Counted from the first letter of the stretch, positions 9,201 to 18,278 are shown. The stretch is DNA of 64,000 nt from Stenotrophomonas sp. ZAC14D1_NAIMI4_1 (GCF_003086775.1 NZ_CP026001.1:1514407-1578406), one strand, 5' to 3'. The notes: generated from the sequence alone by a model not told the origin. Made by a program: numbers and translations.

Positions 9201-9830
9201 GGCCACCACCGGCAGGCCGCGCTGGCCGGCGGCCATCAGCGCGAAGCGGTTGAAGGTTTCCTCGCCTTCGCGGCCGGTGCGGGTCAGTTCCAGGTGCAGG
9301 CCATCGCCGAACGCGCGCTGCCAGTCGGCCAGCTGCTGCTCGGCGAGGTCGTGCTTGCCGTCCAGCGCCAGGCGGCCGGCCAGGCTGTCACGGCCGGCCA
9401 GCGCGAACAGGTTGGCATTGCCGGCCTTCAGCCAGTCCGGGTGGATCGCCACGCCGCCTTCGGGCCGGTGGCCTTCCATCCAGGCGCGGGTCAGCAGCCG
9501 CGACAGGCTCAGGTAGCCCTCGCGGTCGCGGCACAGCAGGGTCATCCGCCACGGGTCCTGGCCTTCCTCGGCGATCATCACGTCGGCGCCGGCGATGGGC
9601 TTGATGCCCACGCCTTCGGCGGCCTTGTAGAACTTGACCAGGGCGAACAGGTTGTTGAGGTCGGTCACCGCCAGCGCGGGCAGGCCGAGTTCGACCGAGC
9701 GCGACAGCAGATTGGCCTGCTTGGCCTTCTTCGGGTCGGCCTGGTCCGGCTTGGCCGGCACGCGGATGGTCGAGTCCGCCAGCGAGAACTCGGTGTGGAC
9801 GTGGAGATGTACGAAGCGGGAGTTGGACAT
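6231..9830 (-). CDS. dnaE: DNA polymerase III subunit alpha
   Basis: A 1199-residue replicative polymerase catalytic subunit. It begins with a PHP domain (FVHLHVHTEFSLADS), followed by the C-family polymerase core with the catalytic-acid motif PDFDIDFCMDRRDEV. Further on are GYGFNKSHAAAYALVSYQTA, helix-hairpin-helix and beta-clamp-binding regions, and a C-terminal OB domain (VLAGQVVGVRRKGESQIFI). Just before the OB domain, around residues 1005-1020, is a Ser/Asn/Gly-rich stretch (SSSNSGGGGGNGGEK), probably a flexible linker and variable between strains. It lies between rnhB and accA, as in E. coli. Confidence 0.98.
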   Translation of the reverse strand: MSNSRFVHLHVHTEFSLADSTIRVPAKPDQADPKKAKQANLLSRSVELGLPALAVTDLNNLFALVKFYKAAEGVGIKPIAGADVMIAEEGQDPWRMTLLCRDREGYLSLSRLLTRAWMEGHRPEGGVAIHPDWLKAGNANLFALAGRDSLAGRLALDGKHDLAEQQLADWQRAFGDGLHLELTRTGREGEETFNRFALMAAGQRGLPVVASNDVRFLAPTDFSAHEARVCISTGRVLDDPKRPREYSDQQYLKSAEEMCALFADIPDAIDNTLALAERCNIEMRLGTYFLPNYPVPDDETLDTWIQKMSRDGLEERLEKNPLAPGKTREEYFERLEFELNTIIKMGFPGYFLIVADFIQWGKNQGIPIGPGRGSGAGSLVAWALKITDLDPLPYNLLFERFLNPERVSMPDFDIDFCMDRRDEVIDYVARKYGRERVSQIITYGTMAAKAVVRDSGRVLGFPYGLVDGVSKLIPNILGIHLKDALGKGKEGPSSEMASAELIQRYETEDDVRDLIDLALQLEDLTRNAGKHAGGVVIGPEPLSEFCPLYAEHDENGLGKNPVTQFDKNDVEEVGLVKFDFLGLRTLTIIDWAVKAINKRHERAGIPPVDIAAIPLDDAPTYKDIFANGNTGAVFQFESSGMRRLLKDARPDRFEDLIALVSLYRPGPMDLIPSFNARKHGQEEIIYPDPRTEAILKDTYGIMVYQEQVMQMAQIVGGYSLGGADLLRRAMGKKVPAEMAKHREIFREGAAKDGVDEAKADAIFDLMEKFAGYGFNKSHAAAYALVSYQTAWLKRHYPAEFMAATLSSDMDNTDKVVGFLDEVRNLGLTVLPPKVNQSAFMFEAATPDTIQYGLGAIKGVGQGACEAVVDERLKGGQYKDLLDFCTRIGSAKLNRRTLEAMINCGALDELGHNRASLMLQLPEVIKATEQMARERASGQNSLFGGPDPSTATIQLDLVEAEEWPLLQRLNGERDTLGFYLSGHPFDPWRDDVRDLVGNDLGSVEKIWSSSNSGGGGGNGGEKRWRPEVPTVLAGQVVGVRRKGESQIFIQLEDGRGRVECSAFSDAMAEFGHLMTKDRILVVKGGLREDEFNGGYALRIRQCWDFDEVCANYATRLSLRLDLRQQRPVWERVNAVLDRHRPGRTPLRLDLLLKGPQGGVAGMLDVSGQSAVRIDSKLMEALRADPAVRTLKVRYSPPWAN

Positions 9831-9997
9831 GCCGGACCAGGTTGGAGCGCGCGGGCCCCGGGTGCTGACGGGGAAATCGTCACCGGGGTCGGGAAGCGCT
9901 GGAGTGCCCGGTCAGGGTAACGAGGGCAGGGGGTGGCGACAAGGACTTGACGGTGCGGCGATTGCGCGGATCCGCCGGGCGCGGTCACGCGTTCAGT

Positions 9998-10020
9998 GTA
10001 GCGCCGGGCCATGCCCGGCG
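9998..10020 (+). repeat. Single SMAG (GTAG) palindrome
   Basis: GTAGCGCCGGGCCATGCCCGG plus CG, one repeat copy eight bases downstream of the rnhB stop, between rnhB and dnaE. Confidence 0.85.
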
Positions 10021-10028
10021 GCCGTTGT

Positions 10029-10700
10029 TCAGGCAATCGCGATCTCGGCCGCCACAACCTGCGGCGCTTCCAGGCATTCACGCACCGGCGCGAAGCTGCG
10101 GCGGTGCTCGTCGCAGGGGCCGTGGCTGCGCAGCGCGGCCAGGTGGGCGGGGGTGCCATAGCCCTTGTGCTGGTCGAAGCCGTACTGCGGGTGCCGCACG
10201 TGCAGTTCCTGCATGTAGCGGTCCCGCGAGACCTTGGCCAGGATCGAGGCCGCCATGATCGCGCGGTCGATGCCATCACCGCCCACCAGCGCCTGTGCCG
10301 GCAGCACCAGGCCTTTGGGCACGACGTTGCCATCGATGCGGGCGAAGCCGGCCACGTGGGCCACGGCGGCCACCACGTCGCGCATGCCCTGCAGGGTGGC
10401 CTGGTAGATGTTCAGGCGGTCGATGGCGTTCACGTCCACCAGCACCACCTTCCAGGCCAGGGCCCGTTCGATGATGCGGTCGTGCAGCTGCTCGCGGCGC
10501 GCGGCGGTCAGCTGCTTGGAATCGTCCAGGCCGTTGATGCGCGGCCGCGACGGGTCGAACACCACCGCGGCCACGGCCACCGGGCCGGCCAGCGGGCCAC
10601 GGCCGGCTTCGTCCACGCCGGCCACCAGGCGTTCGGGCTCGACCACCGCCGCGCCATCGAACAGGGCCAGGCTGGCCGCAGCGGCCGCGCGACGGCTCAT
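10029..10700 (-). CDS. rnhB: Ribonuclease HII
   Basis: A 223-residue enzyme that cleaves RNA in RNA-DNA hybrids and excises misincorporated ribonucleotides. The DEDD active site is seen in [15 protein letters not shown] near the N-terminus, NGLDDSKQL, and [29 protein letters not shown] is also typical. The ATG at 10700 overlaps the lpxB stop by four bases, fixing the start. The open frame continues 45 codons further upstream but that part is shadow sequence within lpxB. Place in the lpxB-rnhB-dnaE cluster is conserved. Confidence 0.97.
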   Translation of the reverse strand: MSRRAAAAASLALFDGAAVVEPERLVAGVDEAGRGPLAGPVAVAAVVFDPSRPRINGLDDSKQLTAARREQLHDRIIERALAWKVVLVDVNAIDRLNIYQATLQGMRDVVAAVAHVAGFARIDGNVVPKGLVLPAQALVGGDGIDRAIMAASILAKVSRDRYMQELHVRHPQYGFDQHKGYGTPAHLAALRSHGPCDEHRRSFAPVRECLEAPQVVAAEIAIA

Positions 10701-11956
10701 GCGGTTTCCTGCTTGCTGACCAGCAGCTCGCCCACCGCATCGGCGGCGCGCGCCGAGGCATTGCGGCGCAGGCGCTCGTGCAGGCGCTCGTAGGTGCCCT
10801 GCAGGTCGGCGCTGCGCTGCGGGTGGTCGAACCACTGCTGGATGGCCGCGGCCAGCTTGTCCGGCGTGCAGTCGTGCTGCATCAGTTCCGGGGCAAGATC
10901 CTGCGCAGCGAGGATGTTGGGCAGGGCGAAGCGGTCGACCTTGATCAGCCCCAGCGCCTTCACCAGGCGGTAGGTCAGCTCGTTGACCCGGTAGCCGACC
11001 ACCATCGGCCGCTTCACCAGCATCGCTTCCAGCGTGGCCGTGCCGGAGGCCAGCACCACCACGTCGGCGGCGATCATCGCCGTGCGCGCCTGGCCATCGA
11101 GGACATGCGAGTACGCCACCGGCAGCGCCGAGCGTGACAGCTGTTCCTCGATCAGGCGGCGGCAGGCGGCGTTGGCCGCCGGCACCACCACGTGCAGGCC
11201 AGGGATGCGTTCGGAGACCTGCCAGGCCGCCTCGAAGAACGGTTCGCCCAGGCGTGAGATCTCGCCCAGGCGGCTGCCCGGCAGCACCGCCAGCACCTTG
11301 GCTGAGGCGGGCAGGCCGAGCGCGGCACGGGCCGCATCGCGGTCACCGTGCAGCGGAATGTCATCGGCCATCGGATGGCCGACAAACCGCGCGTCGATGC
11401 CGTGTTTGGCATAGATGGGCGGTTCCATCGGGAACAGGCACAGCACCAGGTCGGCACTGCTGCCGATCTTCTCCGCGCGCTTCTCGCGCCAGGCCCAGAC
11501 CGAGGGGCTGACGTAGTGCACGGTGGGGATGCCGCGCTGCTTCAGCCAGCGCTCGATGCCCAGGTTGAAATCCGGCGCATCGATGCCGATGAAGACATCC
11601 GGCTGCCACGCCAGTGCCCGCTCGCGGAACGCCGAGCGCAGCTTGAGAAGGCGCGGCAGGTGGCGCAGGACTTCGGTCAGGCCCATCACCGCCAGCTCGC
11701 TGGCATCGTGCCAGGTCTGGCAGCCCGCATTGCGCATCGCGTCGCCGCCGATGCCGGCGAACTCGGCATGCGGGAAACGCGCCTTCAGCTCACGCACCAG
11801 GCCCGCGCCGAGCAGGTCGCCGGAGGCTTCGCCCGCCACCAGCGCAATCCGCAACGGGCGCTCGCTGAGCACCCGCTGCGCAGGCACGCTGCCGGCCATC
11901 GAGGCCAGCGGGATGACGGCGGCGCCGGCCGGCGCCTGGCCGGTCGTGGCGCTCAT
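10697..11956 (-). CDS. lpxB: Lipid-A-disaccharide synthase
   Basis: A 419-residue family GT19 glycosyltransferase. It joins lipid X and UDP-2,3-diacylglucosamine to make the lipid A disaccharide at the inner-membrane face. The family core begins [20 protein letters not shown], with about 35 extra N-terminal residues ([20 protein letters not shown] and onward). Other landmarks are [48 protein letters not shown] [13 protein letters not shown], and [20 protein letters not shown]. Coupled by a 4-base overlap to both lpxA upstream and rnhB downstream. The N-terminal extension could be shortened if a later start is used. Confidence 0.97.
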   Translation of the reverse strand: MSATTGQAPAGAAVIPLASMAGSVPAQRVLSERPLRIALVAGEASGDLLGAGLVRELKARFPHAEFAGIGGDAMRNAGCQTWHDASELAVMGLTEVLRHLPRLLKLRSAFRERALAWQPDVFIGIDAPDFNLGIERWLKQRGIPTVHYVSPSVWAWREKRAEKIGSSADLVLCLFPMEPPIYAKHGIDARFVGHPMADDIPLHGDRDAARAALGLPASAKVLAVLPGSRLGEISRLGEPFFEAAWQVSERIPGLHVVVPAANAACRRLIEEQLSRSALPVAYSHVLDGQARTAMIAADVVVLASGTATLEAMLVKRPMVVGYRVNELTYRLVKALGLIKVDRFALPNILAAQDLAPELMQHDCTPDKLAAAIQQWFDHPQRSADLQGTYERLHERLRRNASARAADAVGELLVSKQETA

Positions 11957-12744
11957 CGCAGCAGGTGCCTCTCGGTGTGCTCGATGAAGTCCAGCATGGA
12001 GCGGACGTCATCGCTGGCCTGTGCCTGCTCGGCCAGCTGCTGCTTGGCTTCTGCCAGCGGCAGGCCTGCCACGTACAGGGTGCGGTAGGCACGCTTGATG
12101 GCGGTGATGCGTTCGGCATCGAAGCCACGGCGCTTGAGGCCTTCGCTGTTGATGCCGCGCGGGCGGCCCAGCGAATCGGTGCCGACCATGGTGAACGGCG
12201 GCACATCGCCGTTGGTCAGCGCGCCCATGCCGAGGAAGGCGTGGGCACCGATGCGGCAGAACTGGTGGGCACCGGCGAAGCCGCTGATGATCACGTAGTC
12301 GCCGACGGTGACATGCCCGGCCAGGGTGGTGTTGTTGGAGAACACGCAGAAATCGCCGACGTGGCAGTCATGCGCCACGTGCGTGTAGGCCAGCATCCAG
12401 TTGTCGTTGCCGATGGTGGTGATGCCACCGCCGCCGCCGGTACCGCGGTTGAGGGTGACGAATTCGCGGAACACGTTGCGGTCGCCGATCACCAGCTCGG
12501 TGCGTTCACCGGCGAACTTCTTGTCCTGCGGCTCGCCGCCGACCGCGACGTGGCCGATGAAACGGTTGTCGCGGCCGATCCGGGTCGGGCCATGGATGCT
12601 GCAATGCGGACCGACCTCGGTGCCGGCGCCGATTTCGACGTCGGGCCCGATGATCGTGAACGCGCCCACGCGGACGTCGTCGGCCAGTCGTGCCGACGGA
12701 TCGATCACGGCGGTGGGATGGATCAGGGGAGCGCTATCGGTCAT
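11953..12744 (-). CDS. lpxA: UDP-N-acetylglucosamine O-acyltransferase
   Basis: A 263-residue left-handed beta-helix enzyme that starts lipid A synthesis by transferring a 3-hydroxyacyl chain from ACP to UDP-GlcNAc. Hexapeptide repeats run through residues 10-190. The catalytic His lies in [16 protein letters not shown], and the C-terminal helical domain ([19 protein letters not shown]) is typical. The ATG at 12744 ([13 protein letters not shown]) gives the standard LpxA length; the extra 31 in-frame codons upstream are in the fabZ-lpxA gap and fabZ end. It follows fabZ by 19 bases. Confidence 0.97.
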   Translation of the reverse strand: MTDSAPLIHPTAVIDPSARLADDVRVGAFTIIGPDVEIGAGTEVGPHCSIHGPTRIGRDNRFIGHVAVGGEPQDKKFAGERTELVIGDRNVFREFVTLNRGTGGGGGITTIGNDNWMLAYTHVAHDCHVGDFCVFSNNTTLAGHVTVGDYVIISGFAGAHQFCRIGAHAFLGMGALTNGDVPPFTMVGTDSLGRPRGINSEGLKRRGFDAERITAIKRAYRTLYVAGLPLAEAKQQLAEQAQASDDVRSMLDFIEHTERHLLR

Positions 12745-12763
12745 CTCGGTCCTCCGTACAGGG

Positions 12764-13219
12764 TCAGTCGCGGGTGCCGGCGCACAGCACCTCGGCGCAG
12801 GCGACGACTTCGCCGTCGACCTTGGCCACGCAGTCATACACGGCCATGTTGCGGATCACGCGCTTGATCTCGACGTGCATTTCCAGCACGTCGCCCGGCA
12901 CCACCTGCTTGGTGAAGCGGGCCTTGTCGACCTTGACCATGTAGAACAGCTTGGACTGCGAATCGCGGCCCAGGGTGAGCTGGGTCAGCACGCCGCCGGC
13001 CTGGGCCATGGCTTCGATGATCAGCACGCCCGGCATGATCGGCTGGTTGGGGAAGTGGCCCTGGAAGAACGGCTCGTTGATGCTGACGTTCTTGGTGGCG
13101 ACGATCTTGCGGGCCTCGTAGTCGATCGACAGAACCTTGTCGACCAGCAGGAACGGGTAGCGGTGCGGCAGCAGCGTCTGGATCTGCGCCATGTCCGGCA
13201 GGGTCTGGGGCTGGCTCAT
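12764..13219 (-). CDS. fabZ: 3-hydroxyacyl-[acyl-carrier-protein] dehydratase FabZ
   Basis: A 151-residue hot-dog-fold dehydratase of the type II fatty-acid pathway. It competes with LpxA for 3-hydroxyacyl-ACP, so the gene order balances phospholipid against lipid A. The signature [20 protein letters not shown] carries the catalytic His and Glu. [18 protein letters not shown] is the usual N-terminal segment. The start at 13219 overlaps the lpxD stop by four bases. Confidence 0.97.
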   Translation of the reverse strand: MSQPQTLPDMAQIQTLLPHRYPFLLVDKVLSIDYEARKIVATKNVSINEPFFQGHFPNQPIMPGVLIIEAMAQAGGVLTQLTLGRDSQSKLFYMVKVDKARFTKQVVPGDVLEMHVEIKRVIRNMAVYDCVAKVDGEVVACAEVLCAGTRD

Positions 13220-14238
13220 TCTTTCTCCTTGCTCACAGACAGGATGCGACGGGCCAGTGCATCGAGCTGCTTGAAGCGCGCGGCGTTCTTGCGCCACGTG
13301 CGGTTGTCGGTCAGGGGCGTCCCGGACGAGTATTCGCCCGGTTCGGTGATGGAGTTGCGGACCACCGATTTACCGGTGATCACGACCTTGTCGCAGATTT
13401 CCAGATGGCCGACGACGCCGACGGCGCCGCCGAGCAGGCAGTAACGGCCGATCTTGGCGCTGCCGGCGATGCCGGTGCAGCCAGCGATGGCCGAATGGGC
13501 GCCGATCTGCACGTTGTGCGCGATCTGCACCAGGTTGTCGAGGCGGACGTCTTCGGCCAGCACGGTGTCTTCCAGCGCACCACGGTCGACGCAGGTATTG
13601 GCGCCGATCTCGCAGTCATCGCCGATGCGGACGCCGCCCAGCTGCGGCACCTTGATCCACTTGCCGGCATCCATCGCCAGGCCGAAGCCATCGGCGCCGA
13701 GCACGGCACCGGGATGGATGCGCACGCGCTTGCCGAGCTTCACGCGGGTGACCAGGGTGACGCGGGCAATCAGCTCGCAGCCGGTGTCCAGGGTGCAGTC
13801 TTCGCCGATGATGCTGCCGGCGCCGATGATGCAGTTCTCGCCGACCACGCTGCGCGCACCAATGGTGACGAACGGGCCAATGTGGGCGCTGGCGGCCACC
13901 TGGGCCTGCGGGTCGATGACCGCGCTGGGGTGGATGCCCGGCTCACGCACGGGTGCGACGTCGAACAGCGCGGCGATCTTGGCGAAGGTGGTGTAGGGAT
14001 CCTTGGCGACGAGCGCGGCGCCGGGGGCGGCTTCGGCGTCCTCGGCACGCAGGACCACCAGCGAGGCCTGGCTGTCGGCCAGCTGGGCGCGGTAGCGCGG
14101 GTTGGCGAGGAAGGTCAGCTGGCCGGCACCGGCATGGGCGAGGGTAGCCACGCCACGGATGGCGGTGGCGGGGTCGCCATGGACCTGCAGGCCGAACTGA
14201 TCGGCGAGTTGCTGGGCGGTGTAGGTAGGAGTATTCAC
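13216..14238 (-). CDS. lpxD: UDP-3-O-(3-hydroxyacyl)glucosamine N-acyltransferase
   Basis: A 340-residue enzyme of the third lipid A step. An N-terminal uridine-binding domain (YTAQQLADQFGLQVHGD) precedes a left-handed beta-helix with many hexapeptide repeats. The catalytic His is in VQIAHNVQIGAHSAIAGCTG, and the C-terminus is a helical tail (NAARFKQLDALARRILSVSK). It is the first gene of the lpxD-fabZ-lpxA-lpxB-rnhB run. In enteric bacteria skp lies just upstream; here there is no skp-like gene, only a repeat-bearing gap and a low-G+C secreted gene before bamA. Confidence 0.97.
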   Translation of the reverse strand: MNTPTYTAQQLADQFGLQVHGDPATAIRGVATLAHAGAGQLTFLANPRYRAQLADSQASLVVLRAEDAEAAPGAALVAKDPYTTFAKIAALFDVAPVREPGIHPSAVIDPQAQVAASAHIGPFVTIGARSVVGENCIIGAGSIIGEDCTLDTGCELIARVTLVTRVKLGKRVRIHPGAVLGADGFGLAMDAGKWIKVPQLGGVRIGDDCEIGANTCVDRGALEDTVLAEDVRLDNLVQIAHNVQIGAHSAIAGCTGIAGSAKIGRYCLLGGAVGVVGHLEICDKVVITGKSVVRNSITEPGEYSSGTPLTDNRTWRKNAARFKQLDALARRILSVSKEKE

Positions 14239-14670
14239 GGCGGGAGTTTAACGTGTGACGCCAGTCCGGTCATGCGGGGCGGTTCCACGGCCAACGGCAG
14301 GGGCCCTCGTGGCTTGCAGGATAAGGCCCGTGGCAGGGTTGGACGGGCAGGGCCAGCGGGGGACGGCGCAAGTACGTCCATGTAGCCTTGGCCGCCGCTT
14401 GCTCGAATGCACTGTCTCGATCGAGCGGGAAGACGGGTATTGGACATCCCTCCCTACAGGCCCGAGGCTTGCCTCGGACCGCGGATCGGTGGTTTATCCT
14501 TCGCGATGGGCTCGCTGTTGACCGATCTCTGGGGCACACCCGTTTGATTGTGTCCGACTGCCAACGTGGACAGCCTTCAGGCAGGTGGTAAATCCGTGGT
14601 AGCTGGGCGCGCAAAGCTGCCCAATCTCTGAGTGCCGCCCATCTACGTAAAGAGATGGGCGGCGCTGGGG
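14239..14670. other. Non-coding gap upstream of lpxD with truncated intergenic element
   Basis: 432 bases with no convincing gene. Read on the minus strand, roughly 14352-14400 (GGCCAAGGCTACATGGACGT, then GCGCCGTCCCC) resembles the inner part of the structured element at 62938-63118 (GACCAAGCCCCCAGGGATGG, then CGGCGTCCCC), so it looks like a partial or diverged copy. G+C falls from about 14400 towards the neighbouring low-G+C gene. The 134-codon minus-strand frame across this region has no family features. Confidence 0.5.
14631..14666 (-). terminator. Long hairpin directly after the secreted-protein gene
   Basis: AGTGCCGCCCATCT and AGATGGGCGGCGCT form a 14-bp stem with one G-T wobble and an 8-base loop, starting five bases past the stop of the 14671-15216 gene. 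No T-run follows on the minus strand, so it is either a weak terminator or an mRNA 3'-end stabiliser. Confidence 0.55.
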
Positions 14671-15216
14671 TCACATGAACACGTAGCCTAACGGGCCATC
14701 ATTCGTTGCTTCCGCATTGCCATCGCAATCCTGGCGGAGAGTGTCGTAATGGCGCAATTTCTTCTGCCAAATGTGCACGCAACGGTAAAGTGGCACGGTC
14801 CCGGCGATCTGGACAGTTGAAATGTGGCCTACGGCCCCTTGGCCAGGAGGAACATTCTGTCCCTCACAATTGCTGTCTCTTGAAGTGAATAGGTCGTAGG
14901 GACTTGGTCCCCAGCATTCCCATATCAGAGCGCTATTCTCGAAGGGGGTTCGAGAAATAAAGCCTAGCGTGCCTTCTATACGCCAACCGTCGTCCTCCCA
15001 GTTGTGCCCCATATTCAAGCGAGAGGTGTGAGTGTGCAATCTGGCGTTGTGAAGCCGATGAAGCTCAGCCAAAGTGACGCCAGGGGGGACAAAGAGGCTC
15101 GGGTCCATCTGGACGGCCGAGTTCGCCAGCGCTGCCACATCTTGCTCTTTCGCATGGGTAGCGAAGGTGCTACCAATTATGACGAGCAATGAAAAGCCCA
15201 GAATACTCGTTCTCAC
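14671..15216 (-). CDS. Hypothetical secreted protein, low G+C
   Basis: A 181-residue protein I cannot assign to a family. It begins with a clear signal peptide (RTSILGFSLLVIIGSTFATH, cleavage likely after THA or nearby). The mature part has four Cys (in WECWGPS, NCEGQ, YRCVHIW, QDCDGN), suggesting two disulfides in the periplasm or outside. I prefer the GTG at 15216, six bases after AAGGAG, over a TTG at 15222 that overlaps the ribosome-binding site. Base composition and codon choice (AAT, TTT and AGA-type codons) are far more A+T-rich than the flanking lpxD and bamA, pointing to acquisition by transfer into this otherwise conserved cluster. No mobile gene accompanies it. Confidence 0.6.
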   Translation of the reverse strand: MRTSILGFSLLVIIGSTFATHAKEQDVAALANSAVQMDPSLFVPPGVTLAELHRLHNARLHTHTSRLNMGHNWEDDGWRIEGTLGFISRTPFENSALIWECWGPSPYDLFTSRDSNCEGQNVPPGQGAVGHISTVQIAGTVPLYRCVHIWQKKLRHYDTLRQDCDGNAEATNDGPLGYVFM

Positions 15217-15780
15217 CGACAACTCCTTTTATAAAGTCGCGAGCCTCTTGCTCGCCGAGAAAGGCTATCTAGGATCGGGCACGCTTTGTGTGGCTCAGTG
15301 CGCAGGTGAGCTGATAATCGCTCAGATGCGTCGCTTTCAAGCCACTTCTTCCTTGTGATCGCATTTAAAAATGGCTGGTCTAGTATGCAAGGCGTGGCAA
15401 ACGCGACATGGGGTGCTCGCGTGGGAAGCGTGCGCTAATGGCAGGCATGGCGCCCCGTGCTTGTAGAAGTTTCCCGTATGAAGCCGGGCCGAAGCCAGCA
15501 GCCGGAAGATTCCGATCTCTGCCTCTGAATAACTCCGTTTGCTCTCTGGACCTGTTGATGCGGGGCAAGTATCCGGAAGCATGGATTGCCGAGCCATGCT
15601 CGGCTCACCGCGTGTGAACGCGGCAGCGAAAACAAAAACGCCGGGCAGAGCCCGGCGTTTCGTAACCCGTCTGGTGGAGAGCCCCCCTTCTGTTAAGGGG
15701 GGCGCGCCAACGGCGCGGGGGATAGGTGAAATGCGGGGGCAGTTCACCGGAGGTGGCGCGGTTCTGAGGAGCTTCGCTCC
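15217..15780. other. Non-coding gap between bamA and the low-G+C gene
   Basis: 564 bases without a supportable gene. It holds the upstream region of the secreted-protein gene, including GCGAGC-AAGAG-GCTCGC (a small hairpin at 15240-15256) and TTTATAAAA close to its ribosome-binding site. It also holds the bamA terminator and a CCCCCCTT-CTGTT-AAGGGGGG hairpin near 15685-15705, followed by GCGCGCCAACGGCGCG. A 136-codon minus-strand frame spans much of it but has no family character. Confidence 0.5.
15636..15660 (-). terminator. Intrinsic terminator for bamA
   Basis: AAACGCCGGGC - AGA - GCCCGGCGTTT, an 11-bp stem. On the minus strand it is followed by TTTGTTTT, about 120 bases after the bamA stop. 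Confidence 0.85.
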
Positions 15781-18204
15781 TTAGAACTGCCCACCGAAGG
15801 TGAACTGCAGGCGCTCGATTTCGTCGCCGTCCTTCTTCTTCAGCGGGAACGCGTAGCTGATCGAGATCGGGCCGACCGGGGCGCGCCACAGCAGGGCCAC
15901 ACCGGTGGACACGCGCAGTTCGTTGGCCTTGAAGTTATCCACGCCGTTGTAGACGTTGCCGAAGTCCACGAAGGCCGACACGCGTGCCGACGGGCTGTCG
16001 AACAGGCGCGGGAAATAGGCTTCCACCGACCCGACGGTCTTCAGCGAACCACCCAGCGGCTGGCCGTTCGAGTAACCATTGATCGCTTCCGAACGCGGGC
16101 CAAGGGTGTTGTCCTCGAAGCCGCGCACCGAGTTGGTGCCGCCAGCGTAGAAGTTCTCGTAGAAGGGCAGGCCGGAGGCCTTGACCGTCTTCACGTAGTC
16201 CGAGGAGCTCGGGTTGCAGTCGACGGTCTGCGTCGGGTTCGGGTTGGCTTCGGTCGGCGCGGTCCAGCACAGGTCGCGGATCTGGTCCTTGCCGTAGCTG
16301 TCGCCGTAGCCGATTTCAGCACGCGTGTTGATCACCAGCGAGGGCATGATCGGCCAATACTTGCTGATCTGGTAGTTCAGCTTGAAGTACTCGACGGTCG
16401 AGCCCGGCAGGGTGGTTTCCAGGCCGATGCGCTGGTACGTACCACGGGTCGGCATGAAGTAGTCGTTGCGCGAATCGCGCGCCCAGCCCAGCTCGCTGCG
16501 CCACGCATGGAACGTCTTCGTGCCCAGAGCATCGATGTAGTCGATGATCGACTGCGGCGTCGCGTTCCGGTAGGTCGTGATCTGGTTGCTGTCGATGCCG
16601 AACATCAGCGAGACACTGTCGGTCTCGGTCAGCGGCACGCCGAACACCACCTGCGCAGAACCATTGGTGCTGTTGTACTGCGCGGTGTTGAAGTCGGAGT
16701 AATCCAGTTCGCGCCAGGACAGGTTGTAGCCCAGCGACACGCCGTCATCGGTGAAGTACGGGTTGGTGTAGCTGAAGCCGTAACGCTGCAGGTAGCTGCT
16801 GCGCGAGGCTTCGACCGACACGCGGTTGCCGCCGCCGAGGAAGTTGTTCTGCGACAGCTGCACCGAGGTGGTCATGCCGTAGGACTGCGAGTAGCCCAGG
16901 CCGAACACGAAGCTGCCCGACGTGGTTTCCTTGACGTTGTACACCACGTCGACCTGGTCGTTGCTGCCACTGACCGGCGGGGTTTCAACGTCCACCGATT
17001 CGAAGTAGCCCAGGCGCTGCAGGCGGATCTTGGAACGATCGATCGCCGCCTGCGAGTACCAGGTGTTCTCGAACTGGCGCATTTCGCGACGCATCACTTC
17101 GTCGGAGGTGCGGGTGTTGCCCTTGAAGATGATGCGGCGCACCGACACGCGCGGGCCGGGGACGACCTGCATGTTCACCGCGACCGTCTGCTCGGCACGG
17201 TTGGTGGTCGGGATCGGGTTCACCTTGGCGAACGCGTAGCCGATGTTGGACAGCGAATTGGTGATCGCGTCGGAGCTGAACTCCAGCAGCGCACGCGAGA
17301 ACGTGTCGCCGGCGCGCTGCACGACCATGCGCTCGACATCTTCCTGCGGGAGGATGGTGTCGCCGCTGACCTTGATGTCGGAGATCTTGTACTGGTTGCC
17401 TTCGGTCACGCCGGCCGTCACGAACATGTCGCGCTTGTCCGGGCTGATCGAGACCTGGGTCGAGTCGATGCTGAAATCGACGTAGCCGCGGTCCAGGTAC
17501 CAGGAGTTGAGCTTTTCCAGGTCGCCGGACAGCTTTTCCTTGGAGTACTGGTCATCGCGGCGGTACCACGACGCCCAGTTGTGCTCCTTGGATTCCCAGA
17601 TTTCCAGGATGTCCTTGCTGTCGTACTTTTCGGTACCGACCAGATTGACGTGCTGGATCTTGGCGGCCTTGCCTTCCTTGATCGCGATGGCGATGTCCAC
17701 GCGGTTGCGGTCCAGCGGGCTCACCGTCGGGGTGATCTCGACGTTGTACTTGCCACGATCGTTGTACTGGCGGCGCAGTTCCTGCGTCACGCGGTCCAGG
17801 CTCAGGCGGTCGAAGGTGCCGCCTTCGGTCAGGCCGATGTCGGACAGGCCCTTCAGCAGCTGGTCGGACTTGATGTCCTTGTTGCCGGTGACGGTCAGCT
17901 TGTTGATAGCCGGCCGTTCCTTGACGGTCACGACCAGGATGTTGCCCTGGCGGTCCAGCTGCACGTCTTCGAAGAAGCCGGTCTTGTAGAGGGCGCGGAT
18001 GGTCTCGCCGACCTTGCTGTCGGTGACCGTCTCGCCACGTTCCACCGGCAGGTAGGTGAACACCGTACCCGAGCTGATGCGCTGCAGGCCGTCGACGCGG
18101 ATGTCGCTGACAGTGAAGGGCTCGGCTGCCTGGGCCAGGGCGGGAGCGCCGGTGACGGCGGCGAGGGCGAGGGCCAGCAGGCGGCGATTGGGGAGTCGCG
18201 TCAT
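15781..18204 (-). CDS. bamA: Outer membrane protein assembly factor BamA
   Basis: An 807-residue Omp85 protein, the central pore of the BAM complex that folds beta-barrel proteins into the outer membrane. It has a signal peptide (LLALALAAVTGAPALAQA), then five POTRA domains (first: FTVSDIRVDGLQRISSGTVF) over about residues 25-425. A C-terminal 16-strand barrel follows, with the loop-6 family motif seen as GGTNSVRGFEDNTLGPR. The last strand ends RLQFTFGGQF, the expected terminal-Phe signal. The ATG at 18204 gives standard length; a much longer open frame upstream is within rseP. It is 74 bases after rseP. Confidence 0.97.
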   Translation of the reverse strand: MTRLPNRRLLALALAAVTGAPALAQAAEPFTVSDIRVDGLQRISSGTVFTYLPVERGETVTDSKVGETIRALYKTGFFEDVQLDRQGNILVVTVKERPAINKLTVTGNKDIKSDQLLKGLSDIGLTEGGTFDRLSLDRVTQELRRQYNDRGKYNVEITPTVSPLDRNRVDIAIAIKEGKAAKIQHVNLVGTEKYDSKDILEIWESKEHNWASWYRRDDQYSKEKLSGDLEKLNSWYLDRGYVDFSIDSTQVSISPDKRDMFVTAGVTEGNQYKISDIKVSGDTILPQEDVERMVVQRAGDTFSRALLEFSSDAITNSLSNIGYAFAKVNPIPTTNRAEQTVAVNMQVVPGPRVSVRRIIFKGNTRTSDEVMRREMRQFENTWYSQAAIDRSKIRLQRLGYFESVDVETPPVSGSNDQVDVVYNVKETTSGSFVFGLGYSQSYGMTTSVQLSQNNFLGGGNRVSVEASRSSYLQRYGFSYTNPYFTDDGVSLGYNLSWRELDYSDFNTAQYNSTNGSAQVVFGVPLTETDSVSLMFGIDSNQITTYRNATPQSIIDYIDALGTKTFHAWRSELGWARDSRNDYFMPTRGTYQRIGLETTLPGSTVEYFKLNYQISKYWPIMPSLVINTRAEIGYGDSYGKDQIRDLCWTAPTEANPNPTQTVDCNPSSSDYVKTVKASGLPFYENFYAGGTNSVRGFEDNTLGPRSEAINGYSNGQPLGGSLKTVGSVEAYFPRLFDSPSARVSAFVDFGNVYNGVDNFKANELRVSTGVALLWRAPVGPISISYAFPLKKKDGDEIERLQFTFGGQF

Positions 18205-18278
18205 GTCACGTCCGGTAGGAAGGTCGATTTCATTGGTACGGGGTGCCGGCGCTGTAGACGCCAAAAACGTGGAAAAGT

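Noticed and set aside
7446..9920. 824-codon plus-strand open frame opposite dnaE
   Set aside because: It is a G+C-driven antisense frame of dnaE, His/Val/Gly-rich with no family features; dnaE on the other strand is certain.
14270..14674. 134-codon minus-strand frame upstream of lpxD
   Set aside because: Overlaps repeats and a hairpin, Arg/Pro-rich, no ribosome-binding site or family.
15337..15747. 136-codon minus-strand frame between bamA and the secreted gene
   Set aside because: Spans the bamA terminator and shows no domain or codon signal.
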